Notes: generated by a model not told the origin, from the letters alone. 64,000 nucleotides of DNA from CAYTBN01 sp964436045 (GCA_964436045.1 CAYTBN010000020.1:41547-105546), one strand, 5' to 3'; positions 51,947 through 61,272 are shown, counted from the stretch's first letter. A program made the numbers and translations.

Positions 51947-54382
51947 TCACTCATCTTCCCAGGGGTATTCCATCAGCAGGTAGACCATCAGGTCGTTGAT
52001 CTCACCTTCCGACAGGGTCCGGTTCCAGGACGGCATGTGGTACATCGGGTCGCGTCCCTCGGAATCCGCCCTCCCGGCGCGGCTGCCCTTGCGGATGGTC
52101 TCCCGGATCGCGTCGTTCTGGGCCACGACAACGGCGAACCTCCGCACGGGCGGATCGTTCAGCATGGCCTCCAGAGGCACCTTCCGCTCCAGGATATCGA
52201 CGATCGAATCCGCATCCTCTTTCTCGTACAGCTTCATCACCTCGGCCAGGGCGTTCAATGCCGGTATCGTCTCGGCAAGGTAGTCCGGGTTGATGACCCC
52301 CCCCGCTCCACCTTCCCCGTGGCAGGCGTAGCAGCGATGGTTTCGGAAGGTGATCCGCCCGTGGTCGGCGACCCTCTCGACCCGGCCCGGGCTCCGGCGA
52401 TAGGACTCCGGTACCGTCTCGCCGGTCATCCCGACCAGGAGCGTGGTCAGCTGACCGACGGCCTCTTCGGACAGCTGGTAGTCGGGCATCCTGAGCTCCT
52501 CGTCCGGTTTCTTGTACTTGCCCTGATCGAACACCCGTGGGTCCTCGAGCTTGGCACGGATCCAGAGCTCGCGGGCCTTGCCCACGTTCTCCTTGGGGTC
52601 GTGCAGTTCGCCGTCGTGCAGGATCTGCTCCTCGAGCAGACCGAAGTCGAAGCGCTCGATGGGCTTGCTACCGATGGTATAGATGTCCGGAACCACCGTT
52701 TCGGCATCCTCGAACCCCGGCGTCTCGTGGCAGCCGTAGCAGTTGTAGACCCGCACGAGGCGCTTGCCTCTTGCCGTCGAATCCTCACCCTCCAGGGAGA
52801 CCGATCGTCGCGCCCCGGATGGGCGCGATCCATCGGGAACGGGCGCCTCGTTCCGGGAGAGCAGGTAGGCGGCGATCTTCGCGGCTTCCTCCGGGTCCGA
52901 TACCAGCATCGGCATCTCGCCCCTGGGCTGCAGGTGGCGGGGATCGAGGATCCACGAGACCAGGTACTCGTAGTTCAGCTTCTCACCGGCGCGCGACAGA
53001 TCCGGTGCGAAGTCCTCGCCTGGCCCCGTCACCTCGTGGCATCCGAGGCAGCCGCGAGTGGCGAACAGCAGATCCCCGTCGGGGATGTTGGCCTCGTCGT
53101 GTGGAAGCTGATCCGGGGTCGGCGCAGTCGTGTCGCTGGCTTGCCACAGGTACGCCGAGATGGCCCTGATGTCCTCCTCTTCGAATCTGAAATCCGGCAT
53201 TTTCGTGTACTTGTTGTACCCCTTCGGATCCTCGATCCACGACATCAGCCAGTCGGGATTGACCTTGCTCTTGATCTCTTGCAGGTTCGGACCGATCTGC
53301 TCCGGTGTACCGAACGGTTCCACGTACTCACCGAAGTTGTGACAGCCGAAACAGCCGAGGTCGTACACCAACCACCGTCCCTCATTCAGCGCATCGGCCC
53401 CCTCTACGTAGGCTTCCCTCAGGTGACAGTCCAGGCACGATGCGTAGATCATCTGCCCTTCGAGCATGGGCTCGTTCCAGTGATGTACGGCGCCGTGGGC
53501 CTTCTCTGTCGTGGTCGTGGCGTAGCCCTGCCCTCGATGACAGGGGGTGCAACCGAACCTCTCGACGTCGTGCACGGAGAGGAGCTTCTTGTCAGGGCCC
53601 TGGTCGAGGGACGGAAGCGTGACCACGTCCGAATGACTCTGGAACGGCTGGTCCATCTCCTCGAACCCTTCTCGGGCGGCGGCCACGTGGCAGACCTCAC
53701 AGCGGTCGATGATCCCGAGGGCCGGGTTGATCCGTTGCCGGATCTCCACCTTGTCGGTGCGGACCGATTGCAGGCGGCGCTCGAGGATCCTCACCGGCTC
53801 CTCCAGGGCGGTCAGCTCCGTTTCGATCTCCTCGGTGTCGCTGCGCAGCTCCCGTTGTCTCTGACGGAGCTCGCTCCTGCGTTCCGTCAGCTGGTGCATC
53901 TGACCGGAAACCGACGACGCGTGCTCCTCGAGCTGCTCCACGGACGCCAGGAGCTTCCTCCGGGCCCCCTCGTCGTCGGTCAGCTCCATCAGATAGACAT
54001 CGGCCTGGTAGTCGCCCCGATACCGGGTGAACTCGTCCCGTAGCTCTCCGAGCTGCCCCTCGATGGAGTCGAGCTCATCACGGATCGCCGGGTACTCCTC
54101 GGAGGACGAGGCCGCCTGTTTCGCCTCCTCGAGTCGGGACTGGATCCCCTTGTACTCCTCGGACTCCTCCAGGGTGGTCCGAGCCGAGGCCAGTTCCGAT
54201 TCCAGCATCGGTATGGCCTGCTCCGCGAAGGTGGCCTGGAACGCCTTCCAGGGTCTCCGCCCATACACCTCGTCCCAGACGGCCCAGCCGGAGGAGATCA
54301 CCAGCAGGAGGACGGCGATCGCGAATAGACCGGCGTGGGACTTCGTGTCCAAAGGATCTTTTTTGTCTACACGTACAGCCAT
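51947..54382 (-). CDS. Heptahaem c-type cytochrome with long coiled coil
   Basis: This 811-residue protein has an N-terminal TM (AGLFAIAVLLLVISSGWAVW), a coiled coil of about 170 residues (about 60-230) and then seven CxxCH haem sites (CEVCH, CTPCH, CLDCH, CFGCH, CLGCH, CYGCH, CYACH). It is anchored in the membrane with the haem domain in the periplasm. Its last about 150 residues resemble the separate cytochrome c lipoprotein of the same cluster. It follows the split cytochrome b genes by 49 bases and is probably the cytochrome c subunit of a bc-type complex. Confidence 0.9.
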   Translation of the reverse strand: MAVRVDKKDPLDTKSHAGLFAIAVLLLVISSGWAVWDEVYGRRPWKAFQATFAEQAIPMLESELASARTTLEESEEYKGIQSRLEEAKQAASSSEEYPAIRDELDSIEGQLGELRDEFTRYRGDYQADVYLMELTDDEGARRKLLASVEQLEEHASSVSGQMHQLTERRSELRQRQRELRSDTEEIETELTALEEPVRILERRLQSVRTDKVEIRQRINPALGIIDRCEVCHVAAAREGFEEMDQPFQSHSDVVTLPSLDQGPDKKLLSVHDVERFGCTPCHRGQGYATTTTEKAHGAVHHWNEPMLEGQMIYASCLDCHLREAYVEGADALNEGRWLVYDLGCFGCHNFGEYVEPFGTPEQIGPNLQEIKSKVNPDWLMSWIEDPKGYNKYTKMPDFRFEEEDIRAISAYLWQASDTTAPTPDQLPHDEANIPDGDLLFATRGCLGCHEVTGPGEDFAPDLSRAGEKLNYEYLVSWILDPRHLQPRGEMPMLVSDPEEAAKIAAYLLSRNEAPVPDGSRPSGARRSVSLEGEDSTARGKRLVRVYNCYGCHETPGFEDAETVVPDIYTIGSKPIERFDFGLLEEQILHDGELHDPKENVGKARELWIRAKLEDPRVFDQGKYKKPDEELRMPDYQLSEEAVGQLTTLLVGMTGETVPESYRRSPGRVERVADHGRITFRNHRCYACHGEGGAGGVINPDYLAETIPALNALAEVMKLYEKEDADSIVDILERKVPLEAMLNDPPVRRFAVVVAQNDAIRETIRKGSRAGRADSEGRDPMYHMPSWNRTLSEGEINDLMVYLLMEYPWEDE

Positions 54383-54431
54383 GGCTTCTTCCCGGGCAAG
54401 CGCGGGCCGGTGCAAGGGGTCGTGGTGCGAA

Positions 54432-55412
54432 TCAGATATTGAACCACGGTGTTACCCAGATGTACTTGATGTGGAAGAACAGGTTCAGGAATAGCTTTAT
54501 CGGAAGTCCCATCATCGACCAGAACAAGAACGCGATGGTCCCGTAGCGGATCCACCCCATCTTGGTGAGGATCTCGCTTTGCTGCCGGCGGAGGTACCCG
54601 TAGGGGACGAGACAGCCCAGCGCGTAGTATCCCCCCACAGCGAGTAGGCCGAAGGCGAAGGCGGCCTTCGGTGCGGCGATCGCCTCGATGCCCAGGAGAT
54701 GGCCCACGAACTCGTTGAGGTTCACGTTGGTCTCGGACACCACCCGATGGGCGTCCCAGGTCTCCCAGGGCCAGAACCACATCCACCCCGGACCCCGCAA
54801 GAAGGTGCCGATGACGATGAACAGGATCCACAGGACGTGAAAGCCGAAGAAGAACGTGGCGATGATCGCCTTCCGCTCCTTGAGCGTGTAGTACCCACTG
54901 CCCCTGGGGTTGGGATCCAGGTACGGGATGAGCATCAGCCCCACGATGATCATCACCGGGATCAGCACCCCGGCGATCCACGGATCGAAGTACACCAGCA
55001 TGTCCTGCAGGCCCAGGAAGTACCAGGGAGCCTTTGCCGGGTTCGGACTCAGGCCCGGGTTGGCCATCTCTTCGAGGGGGGCGTCGATGGGAATGGACCA
55101 GACCATCAACAGGACCATCATGAACAGGGTGACCAGGAGCTCCAGCTTGACCAGGTGGGGCCAGGTCAGCACCTTGGCCGACAGCCCCTGCTCTGCCTCG
55201 TCGAACACGATGTCCCGAACGTCGACGAGCTGGCCCTTCGTGGCACCGGCACCCTCCGCCGGATCCACGACGTTCCGGGACCGGAGCCGGTCGTTTCGAA
55301 TGGCCAGCCGCAGAGCCAGGTAGGTAAAGAAGAACACCAGGAACATCAACCCGACGATCGGGATGTTGTCCGGCTTGCTCGCGATGGTCCATGTGTTGAG
55401 CAGTGTTTCCAT
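54432..55412 (-). CDS. Cytochrome b C-terminal half (petD/subunit IV-like) of a bc-type complex
   Basis: This 326-residue membrane protein has its ATG overlapping the stop of the petB-like gene (TGATG). Six or seven TM segments are visible. The quinol-site-like motif is PAKAPWYFLGLQD, replacing the usual PDPxxxPEWYFL. It starts with an extra TM helix and a soluble loop of about 60 residues before the conserved part. It should form the quinol-oxidising site with the split partner. Two long loops are unusual. Confidence 0.9.
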   Translation of the reverse strand: METLLNTWTIASKPDNIPIVGLMFLVFFFTYLALRLAIRNDRLRSRNVVDPAEGAGATKGQLVDVRDIVFDEAEQGLSAKVLTWPHLVKLELLVTLFMMVLLMVWSIPIDAPLEEMANPGLSPNPAKAPWYFLGLQDMLVYFDPWIAGVLIPVMIIVGLMLIPYLDPNPRGSGYYTLKERKAIIATFFFGFHVLWILFIVIGTFLRGPGWMWFWPWETWDAHRVVSETNVNLNEFVGHLLGIEAIAAPKAAFAFGLLAVGGYYALGCLVPYGYLRRQQSEILTKMGWIRYGTIAFLFWSMMGLPIKLFLNLFFHIKYIWVTPWFNI

Positions 55413-56173
55413 CACAGCGGCCCTGAGAACCCGTCTTTGCGGATTCGCCAGAAGTGAACGATGAGGAACCCGGTCATGACCACCGGGATCCCGACGCAGT
55501 GCCACACATACGCCCGGAGGAGCGCGTTGCCGCCCACCTGGGAGCCTCCCAGGAGGGCGAATCGAATATCGTTGTACGCCGTGAGACCGAGCTGTTCGCC
55601 AAACGGCCCCTCGTGCCCCACCAACGGCGTCCCACGGGCCATGTTGGTCCCCACCGTGACGGCCCACATGCCCAGCTGGTCGTCGGGAAGCAGGTAGCCG
55701 GTGAAGCTCAGCAACATGGTGAACACCAGCAGCACCACACCCACCACCCAGTTGAACTCCCGGGGAGGCTTGTACGAACCGGTCATGAAGACGCGGAACA
55801 TGTGCAGCCACACGGTGATCACCATCAGGTGGGCTGCCCAGCGATGCATGTTTCGCATCAAGATCCCGAACGGCACGTCGTACTCGAGGAACTTGATGTC
55901 CTGGTAGGCGTTGGCCTTGTCCGGATGGTAGTAGAACATCAGGACGACGCCCGTCACCACCAGCACGATGTACAACAAAAACGTGATGCCCCCCATACAC
56001 CAGGAGAAGTTCATCTTCAGGCCGTGACGTTTCACCTTGGCCGGGTGCAGGTGGAGGAACACGTTCGACAGGACGAACAGTACGCGGTTGCGCACCGTGC
56101 CTTCGAAATCATGCCGGAAGATCGACTTGAAGACCTGGGTCTCTTTGACCTTGTCGATGAGTCGTTTCATCAT
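55412..56173 (-). CDS. Cytochrome b N-terminal half (petB-like), dihaem
   Basis: This 253-residue protein has four TM segments with the haem His pairs at RNMHRWAAHLM, TVWLHMFRVF, and in YVWHCVGIPVVM and FLIVHFWR. The layout is that of cytochrome b6/bN of bc complexes. A long N-terminal amphipathic segment (about 1-50) precedes TM1. It lies between the Rieske gene (15 bases upstream) and the petD-like gene (overlapping), all on one strand, so one operon. Confidence 0.93.
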   Translation of the reverse strand: MMKRLIDKVKETQVFKSIFRHDFEGTVRNRVLFVLSNVFLHLHPAKVKRHGLKMNFSWCMGGITFLLYIVLVVTGVVLMFYYHPDKANAYQDIKFLEYDVPFGILMRNMHRWAAHLMVITVWLHMFRVFMTGSYKPPREFNWVVGVVLLVFTMLLSFTGYLLPDDQLGMWAVTVGTNMARGTPLVGHEGPFGEQLGLTAYNDIRFALLGGSQVGGNALLRAYVWHCVGIPVVMTGFLIVHFWRIRKDGFSGPL

Positions 56174-56188
56174 GCCCTCGCCAGCCTT

Positions 56189-56701
56189 TCAGACCTTCAG
56201 GAAGGAGCCGGGCTTGCCCCATTCGGCCCGGTCGTAGCGAAACGTGATCCCCTTGTCAATCAACAGCTGACCGTCCTCGGCCAGCGTGATCTTGACCCGG
56301 TCCAGGGGACGGGGAGCCGGCCCTTCGTAGTTGATGCCCTCTTTGTCGAAACCACTGCCGTGGCACGGGCACTTGAACTTCCCTTCCCCCTCCATCCACA
56401 CCGGTGTGCAGCCCAGGTGCGTGCACACAGCCAGCAGCGCGAAGAAACCGTCGGCCTCGCGCACGATCCACACGCTGTTGGACTCCTGGTACTTGGTGCT
56501 GACCTTCCCGACCCCGTACTCGTACGGGTAGGAGGCCTTGAACACCGGCGACGGCTCGAACAGCACGCGGGGAAAGAAGAAGCGTGCCCCTGCGACGGAC
56601 CATCCACCGATCAGTGCCCAGACACCGACCCATCCGGCCCTCCTGAGCCAAGCACGGCGGGTCGCGGATGGAAGGTCGCTCGGCTGGCCGGATTGGCTCA
56701 T
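56189..56701 (-). CDS. Rieske iron-sulfur protein
   Basis: This 170-residue protein has an N-terminal TM/Tat-like anchor (TRRAWLRRAGWVGVWALIGG) and the [2Fe-2S] ligands in CTHLGC and CPCHGSGF. It is the Rieske subunit of the bc-type complex encoded by the following two genes; it passes electrons from quinol to cytochrome c in the periplasm. The twin Arg near the start (TRRAWLRR) suits Tat export of a folded cluster protein. Confidence 0.95.
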   Translation of the reverse strand: MSQSGQPSDLPSATRRAWLRRAGWVGVWALIGGWSVAGARFFFPRVLFEPSPVFKASYPYEYGVGKVSTKYQESNSVWIVREADGFFALLAVCTHLGCTPVWMEGEGKFKCPCHGSGFDKEGINYEGPAPRPLDRVKITLAEDGQLLIDKGITFRYDRAEWGKPGSFLKV

Positions 56702-56762
56702 CGTCTTGCCTCCGGGGTCATCAATTCGAAATCAGCATCGAAGATGCCCGATGACTCGCCCC

Positions 56763-57362
56763 TCACTTGTGCAGGGCGATGGTCACATCCGCCGCCTGGC
56801 CCGTGACAACCGTGACCGATGCCGGATCCCCTTCGCGGCGCTCGTGCCAGATCTTGATCGTGTAGGTGCCTTCCGGAACGTCAGCGATCTGGAACGTCCC
56901 GTCGGCGCCCGTGATGGCGAAGTACGGGTTCTGCAGGACGACCACGTAAGCGATCATCGAGGGGTGGATGTTGCAGAGCTGCGTGTAGACACCCAAGGTA
57001 TCGAAGGTGTGCGTCGCCGACTCGCCTTTCGGTTTGGTCCCCAGGTCATAGGCCGCGCCATCGGGCGAGTTGACGTTGTGCTCGGTGTTGTCGTTGTTGA
57101 GGAACTGAACGGTCGTTCCCCTCACGACGGGAAGGATGAATGGGGTGAACACCTGTCCCACCTGGTCCATGTGCGCAGAACTCGTCGGCGCATGCGTGCC
57201 GCTCACCTCATCGAGATAGACCACGGCGTTCTCGAGGTACTTCGCCTTTTCGGCGGTCACCTTTCCCGCGATCGATCCGTTACCCGCCAGAGCGGCTCCG
57301 GGAACCCCGAGAAGGACGATACCCAGCAGGGCATGCGTCAGGAATCCTGTTCTCTCCAACAT
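56763..57362 (-). CDS. Exported cupredoxin-like blue copper protein
   Basis: This 199-residue protein starts at the ATG at 57362, with GGAGGAGA upstream. The signal peptide is ALLGIVLLGVPGAALA. A type 1 copper site is complete: His in NTEHNVNS, then QLCNIHPSM with Cys, His and Met. The last about 50 residues are a carboxypeptidase-regulatory-like beta domain (GTYTIKIWHERR). It may shuttle electrons between the bc-type complex and the nitrate reductase cytochromes. It is 61 bases upstream of the Rieske gene. Confidence 0.88.
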   Translation of the reverse strand: MLERTGFLTHALLGIVLLGVPGAALAGNGSIAGKVTAEKAKYLENAVVYLDEVSGTHAPTSSAHMDQVGQVFTPFILPVVRGTTVQFLNNDNTEHNVNSPDGAAYDLGTKPKGESATHTFDTLGVYTQLCNIHPSMIAYVVVLQNPYFAITGADGTFQIADVPEGTYTIKIWHERREGDPASVTVVTGQAADVTIALHK

Positions 57363-57505
57363 GATCTCCTCCATTTCTTTTTTCCTGTGGGCGCTCTTCC
57401 GAGTCCAGCACTCGGCAGCGCCGTCGTTCCCTGGCTCCTCTTGGTACGACGGACGGCTTCGGCCCCTTTTCATTCGACCGCCGGCCGCCCGGTAGGTGCA
57501 GTCGT

Positions 57506-58066
57506 TCAGTCCCAGTCGTACATACGGATCAGGTTGGCGATGTCCGCGTCGATCTCCTCGTCCGTCAGCCATTCGCCCCAGGTCGGCATGTTCACGGGCT
57601 GCGGGCCGTCGGGGTCTTTCTTACCTGCCGTTCGCCCCTCCTGGATGGCCTTGGAGATGGCGTCGTACTGGGCCAATGTTCGGTTGTACGTCCTGAAAGG
57701 AGGGGAGGCCGACTGCAGGTCATCGCCCTGCTCCAGCATCTCGATGAACACCTCGGCGTCCTCCTCGTCGAAGAGCATCATTCGCTCTGCAATCCCATCC
57801 AGGTCCGGGATGGTATCTTGCAGGTAGTTCGGATTCTCGATCCCCCCCTTCCCCCCATGTCCGTGACAGGAAAAACAGCCCATGGCACCGAAGATGTACT
57901 CGCCCCGCTCCGCGCCGTGGAGCTGCTCGCGGAAGTCGGAACGAACGACGACCTCCTTGGCCCTGGGTGGCGCCGCCGCGCCACACCCGGCGAGGGTGAT
58001 CGCCATGGCAAACAGGGTCGAGAGTCCGGCGAGAATGGTGCCGGTACCGTTCGAGATTGCTTTCAT
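57506..58066 (-). CDS. Monohaem cytochrome c lipoprotein
   Basis: This 186-residue lipoprotein has a lipobox TLAGC (Cys28) and one haem site in GCFSCHGHGG. The axial Met is probably in the final part (VNMPTWGEWLTDEE). The sequence is similar to the last domain of the heptahaem cytochrome, so they are probably duplicates. GGAGG precedes the start. It lies between narK and the cupredoxin gene and likely carries electrons at the membrane surface. Confidence 0.9.
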   Translation of the reverse strand: MKAISNGTGTILAGLSTLFAMAITLAGCGAAAPPRAKEVVVRSDFREQLHGAERGEYIFGAMGCFSCHGHGGKGGIENPNYLQDTIPDLDGIAERMMLFDEEDAEVFIEMLEQGDDLQSASPPFRTYNRTLAQYDAISKAIQEGRTAGKKDPDGPQPVNMPTWGEWLTDEEIDADIANLIRMYDWD

Positions 58067-58151
58067 GCCACAACACCTCCATGGTGCGTTGGTCTTTGTG
58101 GTCCGAGGCGCAGTTCGGCACTGCGCTCCGCAGTTTCCTGGCTATTGCCCG

Positions 58152-59612
58152 TCATTCGATATGGACCTCCTTGACCGAGATCTTCCGCACGACGATGTGG
58201 AGCCAGATCAGGCAGGCCAGAGAGAGCCAGAAAAAGAACATCCAGGTGGAGGTCCACAGCCCGAGGGCCTTGAGCAGGTGGCCGAAGAGGATCGGGCAGA
58301 CGAACCCGCCGAGTCCACCCATGACCCCGACGATGCCCCCGACCACTCCCACCTCGTCTGGAAAGTAGTCCGGGATGTACTTGTACACACCTGCCTTGCC
58401 GATACCCATGGTGATCCCGATGACGAAGACGAAAATGGTGAATACGACCACGTTCGCCTGGAAGAAGATATGGGTCTCGCCGCGGGCCAGTAGCTCTTTC
58501 CTCTTCACCTGGGCGCCGATCTTCACCGCCGGTCTGTGCCAGGACCGGATCATCGGCAGCAGGTGGGCCTTGTCGTCTTCGAACTCCATCTCCACCGGAG
58601 GAAGGAGGGTGTAGGAGACGTCTCCCACCTTGATCTCGGTTTCGGTCACAGCCGTGACCGTCCCACTCTTGCGGGCCATGATCCCGCTGCCAGGCGATTC
58701 TATCTCCATCTTGGGGAAACACAACAGGAAACAACAAAGCACCGTGGTGCCCAGGATCCAGTACATCACGGCCCGGGCGCCGAACCTGTCCGAGAGGACC
58801 CCTCCGAGGGCCCGGACCACCCCCGACGGCAGGGAAAAGATGGAGGTCATCAACCCGGCCGTGACGATGGTCATCGAGTAGACATTGACGTAGTACGGCA
58901 TCAACCACTGGGCCAGGGCGACGAAACCGCCGAAGACCAGGAAGTAGTACAGCCCGAACCGCCACACGCGCAGGCTTCGCAGCGGTTTGAGCATCTGTAG
59001 CAGGGTTCGCCTTGACGCGGGGTGCTTGTTGCTGGTGAACAGGAAGAACAGAACCGCAGTGACCACCAGGAGCGCGGCGTACCCCATCGGAAGCGTGCGC
59101 CAGCCCTCCAGGTTCACCCCATCGGCGGTGAGCCATTTGAGAATTCCGGGGGCTCCCATGACCGTCAGCGCCGCTCCGGCGTTCCCGGCTCCGAAGATGC
59201 CGAGAGCCGTTCCCTGCCGCCCCTTGCTGAACCATACCGACGAGAACGCGATCCCCACCGCGAACGACGCGCCTACCATCCCGAAACCGAGACTGCACAG
59301 CACGTAGCCGAGATAGGAATGAACCTGGCTGAGCAGGAACATCGGTACTGCACAGAAGAGCAGCAAGGCGGCGAACACCGGTTTGCCGCCGAACTTGTCG
59401 GTGAGGATGCCCAGGGGCAGCCGCATCAGGGCGCCGGTGAGGACGGGCATTCCGATCAGGGTGCCGATCTGAGCGACGTCCCAATCGAACACCTCGTTCT
59501 CCACCAGGAACGTCACCAGGACGCCGTTGACCATCCAGCAGGCGAAACACACCGTGAACGCAAGGGTGTTCAAGACCAGGATGCGCCAGGCTCCGGGTGC
59601 TTCGCGCATCAC
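58152..59612 (-). CDS. narK: NarK-type nitrate/nitrite MFS transporter with soluble insert
   Basis: This 486-residue transporter has twelve TM segments in the MFS layout with the NarK-type TM2 (PLGILTDKFGGK) and signature GIFGAGNAGAALT. It exchanges or imports nitrate and nitrite. Unusual: about 90 hydrophilic, beta-rich residues (about 305-390, including KSGTVTAVTETEIKVGDVSY) are inserted between TM segments in the second half. GGCGAGGTGA lies upstream; the second Met is an equal candidate start. It follows the NarI fusion gene after 187 bases. Confidence 0.9.
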   Translation of the reverse strand: MMREAPGAWRILVLNTLAFTVCFACWMVNGVLVTFLVENEVFDWDVAQIGTLIGMPVLTGALMRLPLGILTDKFGGKPVFAALLLFCAVPMFLLSQVHSYLGYVLCSLGFGMVGASFAVGIAFSSVWFSKGRQGTALGIFGAGNAGAALTVMGAPGILKWLTADGVNLEGWRTLPMGYAALLVVTAVLFFLFTSNKHPASRRTLLQMLKPLRSLRVWRFGLYYFLVFGGFVALAQWLMPYYVNVYSMTIVTAGLMTSIFSLPSGVVRALGGVLSDRFGARAVMYWILGTTVLCCFLLCFPKMEIESPGSGIMARKSGTVTAVTETEIKVGDVSYTLLPPVEMEFEDDKAHLLPMIRSWHRPAVKIGAQVKRKELLARGETHIFFQANVVVFTIFVFVIGITMGIGKAGVYKYIPDYFPDEVGVVGGIVGVMGGLGGFVCPILFGHLLKALGLWTSTWMFFFWLSLACLIWLHIVVRKISVKEVHIE

Positions 59613-59648
59613 TCACCTCGCCCTCAGCATCGGATCTCCCACACCGCA

Positions 59649-59665
59649 AACCCGCACAGCGGGTT
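59649..59665. promoter_or_regulatory. Perfect inverted repeat in the narI-narK gap
   Basis: AACCCGC and GCGGGTT flank a 3-base spacer. The dyad is 37 bases before the narK start. It could be an operator or an attenuator hairpin; there is no T-run on the coding strand. Confidence 0.4.
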
Positions 59666-59720
59666 GGGGATCGAGACCAGGAGGTTGCGGGACGCGACGC
59701 GTTTGCCTCGCCCCTTCCAA

Positions 59721-59735
59721 GAAGCTCGGAGCTTC
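59721..59735. promoter_or_regulatory. Second perfect inverted repeat in the narI-narK gap
   Basis: GAAGCTC and GAGCTTC flank a single base. With the first dyad it suggests regulation or processing between narI and narK. Identity unknown. Confidence 0.35.
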
Positions 59736-59799
59736 CACGTCCCAGTGCTTGATGCGAGCCATCGGTCGTCCAGTCCACGCCGCAGCGGTTGGGTGCGGG

Positions 59800-61272
59800 C
59801 TAGTCGGGCAAAATCTCCGACTGCAGGTAGCCCACGAGGGCCCAGATCTCCTCGGGCGAGAGAGCCTCGTCGAACGAAGGCATCAGGTAGCCGGTGTAGC
59901 CGGCACCGATCCCCGCTGCAATCCGCAGGTAGAGCTGATCCCCATCGTCACTGACCTTCACCGCGCCCGAGGCCAGGTCGGCAGGAGCAACCAGGTCGTT
60001 CTGCCAGTCCAGGGTCACCGTGGACAGGGGGCCGTCACCGCGGCCGTCGGTGGCGTGGCAAGCCATGCAGTTCATCTCGAACACGCGCCTTGCCTCCACG
60101 TCCGAGATCCCCGTCGATGCGGGACGGGGGGGAACCGAAACGGCCTGGCCCGGTTCGGGCCGTTCCTCCCAGAGCTGCTCGACCACCGCCACCAGCGATC
60201 GGCTCTGCTCCTGGGGAAGCTGGGAGAACTCGGGCATGCCCGCGCTGACCAGGCCCAGGGAGATGACGGTCGAGATGTCCTCGGACGAGGACACGCCGTT
60301 GTCGGTGCCGACGAAGTGGAAGTGGCCCGCGGTGAGGTCCCGTGGAGTCGTCGCAAAGAGCTGTGATTTGGCGCCGGCACCGTCCCCCTCGCCGGAGTAT
60401 CCGTGGCAACGGGCACACTGGCTCACATAGAGCGCCCCACCCATGAGGCGATGGGTCGGAGAGTCGTGCTCGCCGTTTCCACGATCCTCCACCGATGCCA
60501 GGGGGGTCGCAGATTCGGCTCTGCCGAGCTGAGTCCCGGCCGCCAGGAAGGTCGCCGCTAGCAGCCCCATCGCATAGATCAAGAAGGACTTGTCGGTGCG
60601 CAGCCCGAACTCCCACTGCTTCTTGAACCGGTTGCGAACCGTCCGCATCGACTGGTAGGGACGCACGAAGTAGTTGATGGGAAAGGTCCAGACGTGCACG
60701 ATCTTGGTGAACGGTAGGTAGGCGAAGAACGCCAGCGCGAGCAGCACGTGTAACTTGTTGAGCAGGTTGGCCGACGCCATCAGCTCGGGCTGGGGAGAGA
60801 GCGTCCAGAGGCTGGCGATCCAGGCCGACGCCGTGAAGGAGACACCGAAGATGCGGTTGATCAGCACCTGGTAAAGCGCCAGCCCGATGATCGGGATGAT
60901 GAAGCAGTGGACCAGGTAATCGTCGCTCTGGCTCATCGCCCGGACTTCGGGTACCGTGAAACGGCGAATCAGGGTCATCACCGAGCCGGTCAGGGTCATG
61001 AAGCCACCGACCATGCCGACCCAATAGAAGAAGACATCGACGAACCAGCCGATTCCCAGCACACCCCCGGCCAGTCCCATCAGGTGAGCCGCGATGAGCA
61101 TCACCAGTCCCCAGTGGAACAGGTTCGAGGCCCATCCCAGGTACTGGCGATTGAACAGGCCGCTGGCGCGGGTGCTCCACTCGTACGGTCGGGTCGCCAT
61201 CCGGATGACCGGGACCACGAAGAACAACAGGATGCAGACGTAGGGAACCGCGCCCCAGAGAAAGCGACTCAC
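59800..61272 (-). CDS. NarI-like cytochrome b fused to a dihaem cytochrome c
   Basis: This 490-residue protein starts at a GTG overlapping the narJ stop by four bases. The first about 225 residues are NarI: five TM segments with the four haem-b His in the canonical spacing (FHWGLVMLIAAH, ten apart; LHVLLALAFFAYLPFTKIVH, eighteen apart). An additional TM (FLIYAMGLLAATFLAAG) leads to a periplasmic domain with two haem-c sites, CARCHGYSGEGDG and CMACHATDGRGDG. It can link quinol or cytochrome c to the NarGH catalytic unit. Confidence 0.92.
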   Translation of the reverse strand: MSRFLWGAVPYVCILLFFVVPVIRMATRPYEWSTRASGLFNRQYLGWASNLFHWGLVMLIAAHLMGLAGGVLGIGWFVDVFFYWVGMVGGFMTLTGSVMTLIRRFTVPEVRAMSQSDDYLVHCFIIPIIGLALYQVLINRIFGVSFTASAWIASLWTLSPQPELMASANLLNKLHVLLALAFFAYLPFTKIVHVWTFPINYFVRPYQSMRTVRNRFKKQWEFGLRTDKSFLIYAMGLLAATFLAAGTQLGRAESATPLASVEDRGNGEHDSPTHRLMGGALYVSQCARCHGYSGEGDGAGAKSQLFATTPRDLTAGHFHFVGTDNGVSSSEDISTVISLGLVSAGMPEFSQLPQEQSRSLVAVVEQLWEERPEPGQAVSVPPRPASTGISDVEARRVFEMNCMACHATDGRGDGPLSTVTLDWQNDLVAPADLASGAVKVSDDGDQLYLRIAAGIGAGYTGYLMPSFDEALSPEEIWALVGYLQSEILPD

